Source: Labyrinthula sp. Ha
Taxonomy: Eukaryota > Sar > Bigyra > Labyrinthulida > Labyrinthulaceae
Direction: 5' to 3'
Length of the DNA stretch: 64,000 bases
Assembly (NCBI GenBank): GCA_015227615.1
Contig: JAALGZ010000071.1
Coordinates: 48,636-112,635, forward strand
This document shows positions 45,290 through 57,620 of the stretch, in pieces. The translations under genes were made by a program, and so were the position numbers. Positions within the stretch are counted from its first letter, which is position 1; every line of letters begins with the position of its first letter. Below the pieces are notes generated by a model, which was given only the letters and a program-made list of their open reading frames with translations, had not been told where the DNA came from and made no database searches.

Positions 45290-48200
45290 TTACTAGTTTT
45301 TCTGACATGAGTCGAACCATTTTTTTTCTTATTCCCGGGTTTATTTTTTTTCGTATTGTTCTTTAAATTAAATCCCAGTAATATATTTATAGTATTGATA
45401 TTTTGTTTATCTACTGGAACATTATAATCTTATTAATTTATATATAATAAATATTATTGGAATATATGTAACGGTAGAATATGTATAATTGTTTGCGGAG
45501 TTTGGATCCAAATTTATGCAAGAATTCCAAAAAATGATTTGGTCAATCATGCTTAAAAAGCAGGGTTTCTTAACGGTAGAAACGTAACTTAACGTAACTA
45601 ATTTTTTCGCAAAATCTGCAAAGAAATAGAAACAAAACAAACCTTGTTACGGTACTACTTTTACGGTAAGTTATGGTCTACCGTTTCTACCGTAGATTTA
45701 TTGAAAGGAGAGATCTATCTTATCTTGGTTAAATCTTTCGAGATAGATTACGTCTTGATAAATTCTCGAAGCAAAATAAATCTCTACGAAGAATGATTTA
45801 ATATGAGTTTTAGCATACAAAAGATATACCATTCGAAAGCTCCTGCTTTTCTTATTCTTTTCATATACCTCTTATTAGCTTCAAAATAAATTATTCCAGC
45901 GCAACTAAATGAAAATTTCACAAGACAGCAGCAACAATTCATAAGGAGGACCAATAATGGACTCTAACGTGGCTTATAACTTGTTTCACCAAGCTTTAAG
46001 TACCACATTAGAAAGATATCTTAATTCCCTACTTTTTTCTTGGAAACAATGATACTTTTTACTAAGTTAAACCTTGGTTGTACGCGTTTTAAACCACAAA
46101 ATTGGGAAGAAAATATTGCATATCAAGGCTTCCACAGCAAAAGCTATTTCTAAGCTTATACTTCATCTTTTTCAGCCAAATAAGAATTTAAGGTACTATT
46201 AATTGTACTTTCTAAGATATATTGTTCTTGGCTTTTAGTAAGTCATACTATGATTATAACACTTATCTCTGTATTTATTGTGTATTGGCTATTTCCAACT
46301 AATTATTTTGTGTCTATTGTATCTCGCTGAATTATTGTTTAAAGTGTCATTGTAGAATATTTATCATATCTAATAAGCTTTAACTAACAGATTTTTTTTT
46401 AATTATTATATTTAGGCACTGCAAGAAACTTATCTGTTCTATGATATTCAGATAAACATGTATTCTTGGTTAGTTACCAGATAATTCTGGGCTTATCTCT
46501 TAATTTTTTTTTTGATTTACCAAGAACAACATAAATTTTCCTAAAGTTCTTTTATATACGTTTCTATTAGTATAAGATAAAATAGGATTTGAAATAGTTG
46601 ACTTTATGTAGAGCGCCAATTACCACCAGAATAGAGCAAAGTTTTTTCTCTCGATCAGAAAACAACGAAGAATAGCATTAAAACAAATCTATAAACTGCT
46701 AAGCCTGACTTTTTTATTCAAACTACAGCTTTTACTAAACGATTATCCTTTATGATTTTCATTATTGCGGGGAGAAGAAAACTTAATTGTCAGTTTTTGA
46801 AAGAGGTAGTATAATGACCATAAAATCTATAATACCGTATCAGCTTATCTAAGAATCTCAAAAAAATATTACAAAATTAGCCCAATACATGATTTCACAA
46901 ATTCAAAACAATTAATACAATATAAAGTATAAGAAAAAACATTATTACTGAAAATAATGCATATAGTATTTTTATTTTTTGTCACGAAACCTCCCTATAA
47001 TTTAATATTATAGTTCAGCAGGTGTATCACATTCAAAAACATTTATACTTTCTTGTACTTTGTAATGCTAGATGCTCTAAATCCTAATAATGGGTAATTC
47101 TAAGGGTTGTTTATACTAAGTTCATAGATCTCCAAGAGAACATACATTCAAGGTTAACATCATGAAGAACAGCTCTATTTATGATCTAATTCTTCTCAGA
47201 TACTAAGTAATAATTAAATTAAATTTATTTATCTATTTGTAAAGTTTTTTCTACTCTGTTTAAATATAACTAAGCTGAATTCCTCTGAAAAAATTAAAAT
47301 GTAGAAAATCTGTACATCTGAAAGTTTGAAATCCCTCAGCTTTACTATAACCCTCTAAGCTTTTGTACTCAGTAATAACCACAAAGCAGAAAACAAGACC
47401 TATAACTTTGATTTTTATTTTTTAAGACGTTCTAAATCTGTGTTTAGAACACCCAAAAATGAGGTAAAACTTTGTTTTTCTTAACTTCAATCCATATAAC
47501 GCCTTAGAAAATTCTCTGCTAGGGCCTAACTAAATCTCGCCAGTTGAAAGAACAGGAGAATTTTGATCTAGAAATAAGCTTGTTTGAGAATGTATTTACG
47601 CTGCATATTGTTCCAAGCAATGTATCCTATTTCTGAGATTTCGGAAACTTCAATGAAGACAACTGTTAAATGTCAAAATTTCCTGAAAGGGTAATACCAA
47701 GTAACAAAATATCCTGAGAAATCGTAGTCACCGAGAGGTATTGATGATTTAGGGTACCTCCGAGTTTTGTTCGAGGAAACTCCAGGAAGTTCCCTATTAA
47801 TCTGATCAATAGTTATTTCACTTTATTTAACTTTGCTCCAAACTCAAGTTTAAAATAGCCAAGACTGAGCTTCAATTAGGTCAAATATCAACAACTTTGA
47901 ATCTAAGCTTATCTAAGACTAGCTTCCAGCAGGTTTGAAAAGAAAAATAAGCTTTAAAACTTTTGTTGGTTTTAATTATGCAAATCTCTGTCATATTATT
48001 GCAAATTCCTATAAAAGAATGTATGTTTTCTTCACTTTTACATATGATAAAATGCTAAGGAGCGTATATAAACTAACATGAAGAATACCAGTAGGTGTTG
48101 AAGAATATCTGCGCTTTTAGTTCTTGAAAAAAGTTGTATTGTGGTAGTTTTTCCGACATATTTATGGAAGAAAAGTGATGTTTTTATTCTAATATTTTGA

Positions 48201-49612
48201 AAATTTTCGTCTTAGTTTTAAAAAACCCGATTAGCATTACTTTAAATATGGAAAGTTAAATTTTAATGGTGGTATTTATATATTCTAACTCTAATTTTGA
48301 CTTATTTAAAATCTTCCCTACTTTTGATATTTTCATATTTGTCCTATACTCAAATAAACTCAATATTACATTGCCCTAAACATAATAAAACCAACAGAAA
48401 TCAAGAAATAGCTAAGAGATCTTCATATTAGCAGATAACTCAGCGAAGATTGAGCGAGTAGAAGCCTAAAGTAATAAAAAGATTGAAGGTATGCTATGGC
48501 TGAAAATAAGGAGTTATTTTATATCAACGTTATTCTGGAGCACATGGAAAGATGCAGACTTACACAGGCATTGAAAGTATGTAAGCGAGCAAAAATCCAT
48601 GGCAAAATCTAGTTTTATATACCACTGAAAAAGAAGAAATACATTTTAATGAAAGGAGAGTGTTATCGAAAGAATCACCTCATATGTTCAAGGTTATAAA
48701 AATTGTTTTCAAAATGTCAGAACAGGAAGATTAAGATCAATCACGTGTTATTAATTGAGTGTCAAGTTTAGGAAAAACTGAAGCAACCAAGCAGTTCCTA
48801 AAATATACCAATGAAAGATGTAGTATAAAAGCTATAAATTATGGCTGATGAAATCAAAATGAACAGTTTCAAGCTGAGAAAAAAAATCTTGGGTACCAAT
48901 CCTTTCGTGAAAGCTCTTGTAGATATTGAAGTAATTAAGGAAAGTATCCAGCTGAAGATATTTTGTTGCTCACGCGAAGAACTTGAAAATGCGAAATTGA
49001 AACACCCAACTGCTTATAATGAACGCAAGGTAGTGGATGAAGTTATAGAAAAGTTATGGAATTAGCTTTTTCTGGGTTCTTTAACCTGTTAGCGCAGGTT
49101 TTCTCCCTGTTTTAACTATTAAAAAGTTTTTATCACAATTTTTACTTGTTTTCTATCCAGAACTAATAAAAATTTGCCCTCTCTTCGAATATTTAACACA
49201 GAAAAACTAAAATTATACTTAAAAAACATTAATGTAGCGTCATTTTAGTCCATTTAGCCGATTTCTTCTACTTTGACTTAATTTTAACTTTTTCCCTCTC
49301 AATCAAACACGTTTCCCAGACAGTTTAGTTAAACAAAATCACCAACTAGTAGAAGACATCTAGTTTTGAAGCTTGGGCGAACAAATGACTGTTTGCTCAT
49401 ATTTAAAAACTGTTTAAGTTACTATTGGTACCACCATTTTTTTCACAGGAGTTTTTCTGTAGACTTGTATGGTTTTGGTTTTTACTAGGAAGCGAAGTTT
49501 CGAGTCTGTTAAACCTTACGTTTAGCTTAAGTTTAACGTTACGTTATAGAACCCTTCTTTAAACTGTCTTAATGTACTGGTATATATAACAGTTTCTTTG
49601 TTTCCAAATTCA
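45290..49612. other. 4.3-kb gene-poor region with an ACGGTA cluster near its left end
   Basis: No supported gene. At 45,471-45,693 six ACGGTA/TACCGT motifs cluster upstream of the EGF-7TM gene. A frame at 48,496-49,065 ending in a 74-codon open stretch has several stops and no recognisable motif, and is not called as a gene. At about 49,520-49,550 there are short CGTTACG/AACGTTACGTTA repeats. Otherwise nothing was found. Confidence 0.5.
45471..45693. promoter_or_regulatory. Six-copy ACGGTA cluster upstream of the EGF-7TM gene
   Basis: ACGGTA occurs at 45471-45476, 45573-45578, 45649-45654 and 45663-45668, and as TACCGT at 45679-45684 and 45688-45693. ACGGTAGAAACG (from 45573) has its exact inverted partner CGTTTCTACCGT ending at 45693, so a 12-bp inverted repeat frames the dense part. 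The cluster is 200-422 bp upstream of the ATG at 45271. It may be an enhancer or operator-like site; no function is shown directly. Confidence 0.45.
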
Positions 49613-49626
49613 CATTGCCCAAAATT
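49613..49626 (+). promoter_or_regulatory. Promoter-like box immediately left of the DNA transposon
   Basis: ATTGCCCAAAATTA on the plus strand ends 16 bp before the left inverted repeat of the Mutator-like element. There is no host ATG between it and the element. A one-mismatch copy (ATTGCTCAAAATTG, about 49,690) lies inside the element, 37 bp before a short ATG frame. The outer copy may be a host promoter that the insertion separated from its gene. Confidence 0.4.
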
Positions 49627-49642
49627 AGGAATAATATTAATC

Positions 49643-49661
49643 TACGCTGGTGTAATTTACG
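49643..49661 (+). repeat. Left terminal inverted repeat of the MULE
   Basis: TACGCTGGTGTAATTTACG, a perfect inverted match to 52669-52687. The match stops sharply at both sides. Confidence 0.9.
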
Positions 49662-50426
49662 CCACTATACCATTAGTACCAAGAACTTAATTGCTCAAAA
49701 TTGAAAATCAAAAATCAGCAATTAAAATTAAAATTAAAAATGGATAACAAACACCTGGACAAGGTCAAGCATCGATCAAGTGAACAAGAAAAGAAACAGT
49801 TACTGATTTATGGGAAGGTGATATACCTCTAGCAAAGGATTCAAATATAAAAAACCAGAAAAGGGACTAGGATTAGCTCTTGCTAAAAAGCTAACCCTAG
49901 ACCCACACGCATCTACAATAGCAGATGCATAACACTTGCTTGGGGTTTAGATTGAGTTTTTCTTAGTTGTTTTAGATTTCGGATGAGGGTTTCAGTTTTT
50001 TTTCAAGAGAAAAGGTATATTGTGGGTGCGCATAGGGATCAGGATTTAAAGGTTTTTGAAAAAAGATACGTATATTGTGGGTTTCCTGATTGGGGGTGGG
50101 CGTAGGGATCAGGATGTTCTTATTTTATAGAGCCATTGGATGAAAAGTTTCAAAACTGATCTGCTAAACGGCCTTCAACATATATATATACAAGCTAGCC
50201 CACGATGCAAAAAATAATCCCGTTGTTGATCATGGGATACATGGTTTTCAATTCAATATATTATATTTGGTTTTACGAAGATGTATTTGAAGAGTTCTTA
50301 CTTAATTACAATGAAGGTGTGGATCGAGCTTGTTGTGAAGTGAGTACTGTATAGGAAAACTTCGCATGAGAAAACGGAGTTGCTAGAAGAAAATGTTATA
50401 GGTGAGTACTGTATAGGAAAACCTAC

Positions 50427-52526
50427 TTAAGTGTTAAAGTTCACGCGACTTCGACTTATACCTACACGCTCTTTTCTTCGCATCTTCCTCTTTCTCGTTG
50501 ATAAGATTGTTGATCCAGAATGTTCAGAGAGTGACATATCCACATCGGAAAAGTCACCATCTGCATTTTGTTTCAATGCATCTGTCATTTTTATGACAGT
50601 TGCATATGCTTTTCGCCACCCCTCATCTGTACTATGTCGAGCTTCTTCACATAGGTCCCTGCATTCTGTCTTGAGCATGGAAAATCTTACACCTGGTTTC
50701 TTTGGAACTTTCAAATCTTTAAAGCCAGGAACTTTGACATTGAAATTTAAAACTCCCTCTTGAGCAGTTGTTGCTCGACCAAGTTCTCTTAATGCAACTT
50801 CATGAAGAGGATGTTTCTGAAAACACCATCTAGGCAACAGGTTTATTTTGTCAATATATTTTATTTTTAATCTGACGCAGATCCTAGCATAGTGACGATA
50901 AGGTAGTTTCAAATTAGTCCATGTTGAGCAACTGCATTCAGGATGAACCCAGCCATTGATATCTCTTACTTCAACATTATATAACCTAGAAATATCATTC
51001 TCTGTTTCTGAAACAATATAGGTCCTGTCTTCATTGTCAGCAACAACGTAGCATCCAGTCACTTTCTTAATTTCACTGATCAACATCTTATCAACCTCCT
51101 CAGAAATATCTTCCTCTTTGGAAATTAGTTTTTTCAACTTTTTCAATGTAGAATTTGTGTAATTAACAACTTGTTTTCATGAAAACTAATTAATTGATCA
51201 ATTGTTCAACTTTTTTGTTTAGATGAAAGTTGACCACTACCCTTAAATTTAGTATGAAACCCTTCAACACGTTGAGTAGAAACATGACCAAATGTTACTT
51301 TTCTTTTTACATAGGTCTAACATATATTTTCTTTCTGTATATTAATCTTTTTTAGGAACTGTTGTTGTTCCAGCTCTGGAAAATCATGGATTAGCTTCTG
51401 CAGATGGGCAACAAATTTTTCATTTGTATGAAAGTCCTCCCTCAGAGCCTGATTAACACGCTCAAGAAAGTTACTCCCATAGGGACCTCTTTATCCTTTT
51501 GCCCCAGCTGAAAACATGCGGGAAAATGATTAACACATCTCACCAATGTAGCTGTAAGAAGTCTTGCTGCTCGTGCCAAGGCCAGGAAACCATCGCTCAT
51601 TATAATTTCTGTATGTTCAAGACCAAGATCCTTCAATCCTCTGATGAATTACTCGTGGTTTTCGGTTTGTATTAATGTACAACCGAAATTAACAGTTTTC
51701 ATGAAGCAATCAACTCCCACGGGAAACATTGCTACACAAATGTAGCGTGACAAACCGTGGGTGGTGTCAATTTGTATTGACCCCGAATATTTTTTTTTAA
51801 TTTTACTTGTAGTTGTTCTTGAAATGTTAAACCTTTTAGCCTAGGTCATCCTTCTGTGTCATTTGAGTAGTAAAGTTCCAAGTTTCCACCATTACTTAAG
51901 CATCTATTACCTGTTTTAATTAAAATTTGAATATTATTGTCTTCTGAATCTCCTCCTTCTTTTCTAGCCTTTTTTAATTGACGTTTTAGTAACTCTTTTT
52001 TAAAGTAAACCCCTGGAAATTCGCGATGAAGTGCCACTTCCACTGATGTTAAGGGAGTGTCAGCAACTCCAAGGTACTTTAACATTTTTACTTCAGCTGG
52101 TTTTAAGTCTGATTGAAACTTTCTTTCATTTTTCTTTACTTGTACTTCATGTCCTGTGTGTTCTAAGCATTTTACTTGGAAAATGTATTTTCCTAATTTA
52201 AGACCAAACTTAAAGTTTAACTCAAAAGTACAATTTTTAGAAGACACACATTTTAATTTACATATACGCAAAATTTTTTTACTAAATCCAAAGATTCTTT
52301 TAGTTTCATCTTCAGAAAAGCTGTGGGAGGGCTGTTTTCTAAGTCTAAATCGGTTAGCATTTACGTTCTTGACAATTTCAAACATCTGTTCTGGTGTAGA
52401 ACCTCTACAACTGATCCAACGGTCGTTTGTTTCGCTTTGGTTTCGTTCTTGGAGGTCTACTTCCTGTTTGGTATGGGCAGAAAGGTGTGTTTCCATACTT
52501 TTAATTTTTTTGCTTGTTGTTTTCAC
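50427..52526 (-). pseudogene. MULE transposase remnant
   Basis: Three coding stretches read in order on the minus strand. 52526-51846 (226 codons) holds a basic N-terminus and a FLYWCH/FAR1-like region (KCVSSKNCTFELNFKFG, KYIFQVKCLEHTGHEVQVKK). About 51,800-51,440 has the catalytic-core motifs IDTTHGLSRYICVAMFPVGV and LGLEHTEIIMSDGFLALARA with CVNHFPACF. 51146-50427 has HPECSCSTWTNLKLPYRHYARI, a SWIM finger. The expected third cysteine of the CxC...CxH pattern is a tyrosine here (PYRHY). Stop codons and frame changes separate the stretches, notably just after 51,846 and around 51,440-51,180, so this copy cannot make a full transposase. It could still be moved by a related enzyme through its intact ends. 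Confidence 0.85.
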
Positions 52527-52668
52527 AAATTTTGGGCTCAGAGAATTGGGAATTGAAGTTCTGCTATTAAGCTTCCGTTAAGTTTTATGGAATTCCATCA
52601 AAAATCACTACCGGTACATCATGTCTCAATTGCCTTAAAACCCCCTACAATCCCTAACGGAAGAATGT

Positions 52669-52687
52669 CGTAAATTACACCAGCGTA
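52669..52687 (-). repeat. Right terminal inverted repeat of the MULE
   Basis: CGTAAATTACACCAGCGTA, the reverse complement of 49643-49661. It is followed by a run of nine A residues. Confidence 0.9.
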
Positions 52688-52884
52688 AAAAAAAACGGTT
52701 CCTCATTTCTTTGTTCAACATATTCCAATTTCTTCAGTTTTTCTGTGGTAATCCTATATTATAACAAAGCTAATATACTCCAAAGTATCAACTATAAAAC
52801 ACAAACTATTAACTTTAACCTAACACAAAGGAAACCGCCAATAAGGAGATTCTTCAAAAGCCTGAACTCTCATATGATAGCTGA

Positions 52885-53492
52885 AATCTAATATTAAATG
52901 CATATTATTCTGAAAGTGAAAATGGTAAAGAAAATTGCCTATTTCAAGTATCTAACTTAAAAAAAAATACCAAATCACAGTTAAGAGACACTGTGAATGT
53001 CAATATTTCACATAATGCAGATATATATTGGCTCTGTTTTAATAGTTGGGATAAATCTAGAGCTTGTCCTTGGCAACTAGCAAAGGACGATAAGTCTTGT
53101 AAGACAGAGCACCTGTTAAATAATTTTGAGTTGTTTATTGAATTCTTTGGAAGAGATTATGGGTTTGATTTAACACTTCAAGACAAAGTTAGTAATAAAA
53201 TTGGATCAGATAATATGATCTGGTTTCTTTCTAATGACAGCCATGACAGGATTAATTTAACTTTATCAGGAGTCTTAGTTTCTGTTTCTTACTATAATGA
53301 AAACCCTTTAGGAGAATTCGTAAGTTAAAAAATTGGATGCTTGTTATGTATTTAAAGTTTGTTAGCAACATTTGATAAGTATGGTTCCAATTTATTTTTA
53401 TATGATCTACTTATATTATTCTCAGTTGTTAAATTCCTCGTATTCTGTTTCAACAATGGTGCTTAATAAAACTCTATCAGTAGAATGTGGTG
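52885..53492 (+). CDS. Fragment of a host gene, probably extracellular protein, squeezed between two elements
   Basis: A frame open for about 150 codons (52885-53335) has protein-like content with cysteines and tryptophans (ENCLFQVSNLKKNTK, DIYWLCFNSWDKSRACPWQ, FELFIEFFGRDYGFDLTL, SGVLVSVSYYNENPLGEF). It runs into a consensus donor GTAAGT at 53323, in phase. A TTCTCAG acceptor at about 53,425 opens a second in-frame stretch (LLNSSYSVSTMVLNKTLS) ending in TGA near 53,492, which implies an intron of about 100 nt, longer than the 29-33 nt introns of intact genes. No in-frame ATG is visible upstream and a TGA stops the frame at 52,884. The 5' part is missing or in an unrecognised exon. The MULE ends 197 bp upstream and the copia element starts 38 bp downstream. 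Function unknown; it may be a relic. Confidence 0.4.
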
Positions 53493-53529
53493 TTACTTGA
53501 TAGATCACTTATGGCTCTCTCAGATATTT

Positions 53530-53639
53530 TGTTGTTGTTGCTAGTGACTAACTTGTAGTCTTCAGTACTATTGGCTGTTTAGGACAGAGGAACTAACTAA
53601 CTAAGAATTTCTCTAGAAAACCAAAGACTTACTACAACA
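53530..53639 (+). repeat. 5' LTR of the copia element
   Basis: 110 bp, begins TGTTGTTGTTGCTAG and ends ACTACAACA, preceded by the target duplication TATTT. Confidence 0.95.
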
Positions 53640-56600
53640 GGTTAAGAGCCTAAACGAAACGCGGAAATACATGGAACTGTCTCAAAAAGTTGAACTACCG
53701 TCAAAACTCACAGAAGCCAAGAATTACGCCACGTGGGCGAAGAAGATGAAGCTACACTTTCTTCGCACGGCTACTTGGGGGATTGTGACTGGTGCCAGAA
53801 CTGTACCAGAAGATCCCAAAGAGTTGGAAAAGTTTGAGAGACAGACAGCTGGAGCGTTTAGCGACCTAGTAAGATGTGTAGGGGGAGATTTAGAAGATCT
53901 TTGTTTAATGTTTGAGAGTGTTCAAGAGGCTTGGAAAGAACTTCAGTTGGTTTGTGTAACTTCCGATGATGTGAAACTGCAAGAAGCTGAGCGTGAGTTA
54001 GAGCAACTTGAGGCTGGACCAGATGTTCTTCTGACAGTAACCAAATTTAAGGTTGCTGTGAAGAAACTGAAACAGGCGGGGGGAGTGTTTCAAACTCTCA
54101 ACAGGCTTTGAAGTTGTTTTCCTTGCTACCAGCAGAATTTAATGAACTAGTGCTGAACATTCGTACAGAGAAGATGTTCAGGAGTGATGACAATTCTTAC
54201 GACATGGAAAAAATTCTGGTTAAAGTGATGCAAAGAGCTACTGTGTTGAGTAGTCTACATGACACTAGAGCTGTGCTGAAGGCGCAGGTTACAAATGCTG
54301 ATCCAGCTAAGCAAAGCATTAAGAAGAAAACGTTTCCGATTTGTAAGAAGGAAGGCCATCTCAAGTTTAGATGTCCATGTTGCTGGAACTGTAAGAAAAC
54401 TGGTCACAAAATTTTCGACTGCCCTAAAAAGAAAAAAAGAACAAGTGAAGAAAGTTTGTTCCACGAAGGAAAAGGATGATCTTAGTGGGTTAGGTCTATA
54501 CCAAAAAACGGAGATTTGATTAATTGGAGCTCATGGTGGTACTCAGAAGTCAAATGAAATCCATTTTCGCTTAGATTCTGGTGCTAGTCTTCATGTGTGC
54601 TCAAGAAAAGAGCTAATGACAAACTTAAGATGCCTTAAAGAACCTCTAGTTGTTGAGACGTTGTCTGGATTTGTTCTTGTAAATTACATTGAAGACTTTG
54701 TAGGATTAACAGAAACTGGATTGAGTGTAAGACTTACAAATGTTGCTTTTGATGAGAACTTAAACCAAAACATGATTGTTTCTACAGGCTTGTTAGCAGA
54801 CAAGGGTTGGTCCACTAAGTTTGTGAAGGATTGAGCGGAGATTGTTGATGAAACAAAAACCCATAAGTTGGTTGCTAAAAGAGGTCAAAACAAGCTGTAC
54901 TGGTTGTCATTTACAGTCAAAACTAATGTTGTGAAGCTAGGTTCGACACCTGACACAACCATGGAGTGGCATCGTAAGCTTGGACATCCATCTTACCAGA
55001 CAATGATGGAGATGCAGAACCATGGATTGGTTGATGGGCTTCCAAAAGAAAGGTTCAAGAAATGGAACCAATGCTTAGAGTGTGACTTAGGAAAGCTGTC
55101 TGAAAAGATGATCCCTGGTACGACAAAAGTGCACAAGTGTAAAGTAACTAGAAGATTTGAAAAAGTTCATACAGATCTTGTTGGACTGTTGCCAACCGGA
55201 AAAGGTGGTTTTAGATTCATGCTAACTCTTGTTGATGACTACACTAAGTACAAGTGCACATTTTGCATTCGCAACAAATCACAAGTAACCGAGGTGATTA
55301 AGGTTTGGTTAAAGAGGATGAACAATTTGACATCTAGGAAGCTGATCAACTTTAAGACGGATCAAGGAAATGAGTTTGTTAACTCATCACTGAAGGAAGA
55401 ATTTGAGAACCTGGGAGTAGTTCATGACGTGTCGCCAAAGTACCATCCATCGATGAATGGGACAGTAGAACGTTGGAATCGCACATTGCAGGATGGCTAC
55501 AAAGTGCTACTCATTGACTCTGGATTGACAGCTGATTACTGGCCTTACGCTGCTGAATGTTTTACTTACTTGCACAAAGGACAATTTTCTCGTGTAACTC
55601 CGGAAGCGAAGACTCCTTTTGAGTTAATGTACCTACGAAAACCTCAAGTTGATCATCTCTTTGAGTTTGGAAGATTGGGTGCAGCTGGATCTATAAAACA
55701 GCAGAAGAAAGGTAAATGAAAGGAAGAAAGTCAATCTTCTTGGGTTACAAGAGCAGGGAGTACTTTATCTACTGGTTAGACACTAAGAAACTAGGAACTG
55801 CACGGTCTGGTCGGTTTTTCAAACGGGTCATCGAAAATGAAGCAGTTTCAGAAAAAACGCATACGGAATTTAGCTTAATTGAGCCAAATGATGTGGATGC
55901 CGAGACTGATGCACCTCAAGAAGAAGAGGAAAGTGAACCACACCAATCAACTAATGGATCAACGCCTCAGAGTGTACCAATTGGGTCTAGATGGTCAGAA
56001 ATTGATGCAGGTAACGTAGTTGAAGGGAAACGGGTTCGCAATGCTGTTGGATTTACCGCTAAGGCTCTTGAACTACTTCCTCCTAAAAATTTTGCGCAAA
56101 TCACGGGAAGAAAAGACGAAACTGAATGGTTTAAAGTGTACAACCAAGAAGTTGAAAGTTTGGAATGCATCTGCGAGTTTGATGTTGTTCAGTTGCGAGA
56201 TGTTCCTGTCGGTGTGAAACCATTGTCATTGAAAGAGCTGTTCACCATCAAAGACAGTGGGAGAAAGAAAGTTAGACTTGCAGTAAGAGGTGATCTGGAA
56301 AAACCTGCTGATGATGAAGACAACTACGCTCCAACAGATCGTTTTGAGATTGTAAGGTTGTTGATCTCAGTTGCTGCATCGAAGGGTTGGAAGATCAGAA
56401 GTTTGGATGTGAAAAATGCTTACCTCTACGGAAAGTCTGAGTAAGAGGTTTACTTAAGACTGCCTGCTGGACATCCTAAGAACGATGGCAGCAACTTTTG
56501 AAGGACTACATCTTCAATCTACGGCCTTCGAAGTTCACCTAGAAATTGGAATGTTTGCATTGATGAGTTTCTAAAAAAACTTGGGTTTGTCAATTGCCCT

Positions 56601-57620
56601 GTAGATCCATGTCTGTACAAGCGAAACAAAATGTTTTTGTGTTTGTTTGTGGATGACATCCTACACATTGGAAAGAGTAATGTGGAGTTAGATGAGCTTG
56701 AGCAACAGGTGTAACAAAGATTTGAGCTAAGAAAAGAGCTAAATCCAAGGATGTTTCTTGGACTCGAGTTGAACAATACTAGAGGAGGCATTCATGTTCA
56801 TCAACGAATGAAGATTGAGAAAGCTGAAGCGGTAGTTGATCTTGAGAAGAGGAGTGTTAAAGTACCACTACAAGAGAACCTTAAGTTAGATAATGCCTCA
56901 GGCAAACCACTAGCAGATCTTAGACCTTTTCAATCTGTTCTAGGAAGTTTGCTGCACATTGCTTTAGGAACTAGACCTGATATTTGTTTTGCTGTTCATG
57001 CAATGAGTAGAAGAACTTCATGTGCTACGACGACTGATTTGAAGCTAGTTAGACGTGTGATGAAGTACTTGGTAGACACAAAGAGCTTGAGCCTGTGTTA
57101 CAAAACCAATATTAAGGACGTCCTAAATCTTGAAATGGAGGTTGATGCATCATTTGCAATGGGATCTAAGAAGAAATCAGTTTACGGCTACTTGATCAAG
57201 ATTAACAATGCACCCATTTTGTACAGATCTAAGTTGGAACCGTTAACAGCAATGTCATCTACGGAGGCAGAGTACATTGGAATTTCAGAAGCTCCCAAAC
57301 CACTCAGGTACATCGCTAATGTTCTAGAGTTTCTTGGGTTGAAGTACATGAAGCCAATCAATGTTTACAATGACAACATGGGAGCAATCTTAATTGGAAG
57401 CTCCAAAGGAAGTCTTGACAGAACCAAAGCACATTGAGTTAAAGTTTCATGTTGTACAAGAGTTGATTAACATGGGAAAGATTAATCTTAGTTACAAGAA
57501 CACTAATGAGTTGCAGGCCGACATGTTCACCAAAGCATTGGAATTTTCGAAGTTAAAGATTCACAGAGATGCTTTAATGAAGACATGTGCTAAAAAGAAC
57601 AGTACAGAAGAAAAAGAGGA

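Larger units (their letters stand above)
49643..52687 (-). mobile_element. Mutator-like (MULE) DNA transposon with perfect 19-bp terminal inverted repeats
   Basis: TACGCTGGTGTAATTTACG at 49643-49661 is repeated exactly in reverse complement at 52669-52687, giving a 3,045-bp element. The minus strand carries a decayed MULE transposase. An N-terminal DNA-binding region is followed by a DDE core with IDTTHGLSRY and IIMSDGFLALARAA, and then a SWIM-type zinc finger. About 780 bp at the left end is non-coding and contains internal repeats (GTGAGTACTGTATAGGAAAAC at 50340-50360 and 50402-50422; a CAT/CGTAGGGATCAGGAT repeat near 50,030 and 50,100). I see no matching target-site duplication (left flank ATATTAATC, right flank a run of A), so the flanks have changed or the true ends extend slightly. 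Copies elsewhere are not visible in this window except a possible end relic at 2083. Confidence 0.88.

Noticed and set aside
48496-49065. A frame with several stops followed by a 74-codon open stretch
   Set aside because: The stop density is only mildly lower than random AT-rich sequence and no motif is visible. Not called as a gene.
49631-52697. 8-10-bp target duplication around the MULE
   Set aside because: The left flank and the right A-run do not match at any length from 5 to 11.
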